A stretch of DNA of 6,505 bases from Rickettsiales bacterium (GTDB lineage: Bacteria; Pseudomonadota; Alphaproteobacteria; Rickettsiales; Anaplasmataceae): positions 1-6,505 of the forward strand of contig JAITUS010000110.1 in NCBI GenBank assembly GCA_031286185.1, read 5' to 3'. Under the pieces are notes generated by a model. That model ran no database searches. It was not told the DNA's origin and saw nothing but the letters and a program-made list of their open reading frames with translations. This document shows positions 5,651 to 6,505 of this stretch, one piece after another (the first letter of the stretch is position 1; each line of letters begins with the position of its first letter). A program made the translations under genes and the position numbers.

Positions 5651-6259
5651 ATGGCATACCCAGATTTCACATTAGAAAATAAATTATCAGGAGTGATAGC
5701 AGGAGTAGACGAAGTTGGAAGGGGTCCGTTAGCTGGTCCTGTAATATCTGCAGCAGTAGTATTTACCGATAGAAATATAATCATTGAAGGAATTAATGAC
5801 TCAAAAAAGTTGACTGCTAAAAACAGGCAAGTTCTATATGAAAAAATAACGTCTGTTGCAAAATTTGGTATAGGAATGGCAAGTGTTGAAGAAATAAATT
5901 CATACAACATTTTACAAGCAACGAAACTTTCAATGCAACGTGCATTGATAGACTTAGGTCTAGAATTAGATTATGTGTTGGTTGATGGTAATCAACCACC
6001 CAAAGTAAAATGGCAGATGAGGTCCATAGTAAACGGTGATAGTTTGAGTATATCAATTGCAGCCGCTTCAATTATCGCAAAAGTGACAAGAGATAAGCTG
6101 ATGCAAGAGTTGCATGATCAACATCCAGAATATAATTGGTATAAAAATAAAGGATATGGGACAAAAGAGCACATAGATGCTATAAACCTCCATGGTATTA
6201 CAGAACATCATAGAAGAAACTTTGCACCTATCTCACACTTTGTTAAACGAATACCTTGA
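5651..6259 (+). CDS. rnhB: Ribonuclease HII
   Basis: RNase HII cuts RNA strands in RNA-DNA hybrids and initiates removal of single ribonucleotides from DNA. The 202-residue protein matches the family end to end: GVDEVGRGPLAGPV with catalytic D20-E21, NDSKKL (49-54), LVDGN with D112, and NGDSLSISIAAASIIAKVTRD with D130. These four acidic residues correspond to D16, E17, D108 and D126 of the E. coli enzyme. The C-terminal KGYGTKEH (167-174) and TEHHRRNF (184-191) motifs are also present. Length is normal (E. coli 198). Start ATG 5651 lies 6 nt after the mraY stop, so the two are probably one operon. No Shine-Dalgarno is visible, which suggests translational coupling. The 61-bp gap that follows (6260-6320), between convergent genes, shows no clear terminator. 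Confidence 0.97.
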   Translation: MAYPDFTLENKLSGVIAGVDEVGRGPLAGPVISAAVVFTDRNIIIEGINDSKKLTAKNRQVLYEKITSVAKFGIGMASVEEINSYNILQATKLSMQRALIDLGLELDYVLVDGNQPPKVKWQMRSIVNGDSLSISIAAASIIAKVTRDKLMQELHDQHPEYNWYKNKGYGTKEHIDAINLHGITEHHRRNFAPISHFVKRIP

Positions 6260-6320
6260 GCTTAGTATACAATTACGGGCAAAAATGATATCCGTTCAAC
6301 ACAAAACAGATGAGGCAAGC

Positions 6321-6505
6321 CTATAGCTCACTTACATATTTTTTAATCTCAGCTATGATCTTATCAGATTGACTTTCATCTGAATTTAGATCAGCTGCAA
6401 AGTGTGTGACATATTTTCCTCCAGGGCTAATAAGATATATTATTGAAGAATGGTTAATTTCCTCTTCCCCACCAACTTTACTGGCATATACTTTATAATT
6501 TGCAA
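6321..6505 (-). CDS. Sco1/SenC-family copper chaperone, C-terminal part
   Basis: On the minus strand an open frame runs in from the window edge (first full codon at 6503) to TAG at 6323-6321, giving 60 residues: NYKVYASKVGG, then EEINHSSIIYLISPGGKYV, ending AEIKKYVSEL. This matches the end of Sco1/SenC/PrrC thioredoxin-fold proteins, which deliver copper to the CuA centre of cytochrome c oxidase on the periplasmic side of the membrane. The histidine in INHSS corresponds to the conserved copper-binding His of the family (usually V-D-H-S/T). The CxxxC copper site and N-terminal membrane anchor lie outside the window. The gene is convergent with rnhB. The family call rests on the His-containing motif and the following strand-turn PGGK pattern. 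Confidence 0.82.
   Translation of the reverse strand, partial: ANYKVYASKVGGEEEINHSSIIYLISPGGKYVTHFAADLNSDESQSDKIIAEIKKYVSEL

Noticed and set aside
5467..5910. Minus-strand open frame across the mraY-rnhB junction (147 codons)
   Set aside because: It overlaps two well-supported genes on the other strand and has no recognisable domain.

Overview
The window is AT-rich bacterial DNA that I read as Wolbachia (Alphaproteobacteria, Rickettsiales), an obligate intracellular symbiont. Four things point there: a circularly permuted two-piece tmRNA of alphaproteobacterial type, an alpha-type sspB next to it, a Wolbachia-like GC-rich palindrome (CCAGCG..CGCTGG), and intergenic regions full of decayed dispersed repeats. 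Family assignments come from reading protein and RNA motifs by eye; no database search was possible.

Layout. Positions 1-111 look like the 5' end of a group II intron on the minus strand, cut by the window edge. A palindrome follows, then about 450 bp of decayed dispersed repeat (copy A, 181-635). A consensus sigma-70 promoter (725-753) drives ssrA (about 760-1060, tag ANDNFAADSDVALAA). Directly downstream is sspB, the ClpXP adaptor that recognises the ssrA tag. It is split by two opposite single-base frameshifts but is otherwise readable from 1078 to 1512. Next come a YggT-family membrane protein (1657-1932) and the DNA translocase ftsK (1937-4060), 4 nt apart. A second copy of the dispersed repeat (copy B, about 4088-4572) lies in the opposite orientation. 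It is followed by mraY (4664-5644) and rnhB (5651-6259), 6 nt apart, and by the C-terminal end of a convergent Sco1/SenC-type copper chaperone gene (6321-6505, minus strand).

How the parts fit. ssrA and sspB form one ribosome-rescue and proteolysis module: tmRNA tags stalled peptides, and SspB hands tagged proteins to ClpXP. The tag RNA looks intact while the adaptor gene looks broken or recoded. yggT and ftsK are probably co-transcribed and act at the membrane, in envelope/division and chromosome segregation. MraY makes lipid I, which fits the retained lipid II pathway of Wolbachia. RNase HII removes ribonucleotides from DNA. The ssrA-sspB-yggT-ftsK block (about 3.5 kb) is bracketed by the inverted repeats A and B, which could allow inversion of the block.

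The most notable observations are the doubly frameshifted sspB beside an intact ssrA, the inverted repeat pair, and a MITE-like core in those repeats whose terminal inverted repeats survive at opposite ends in the two copies.
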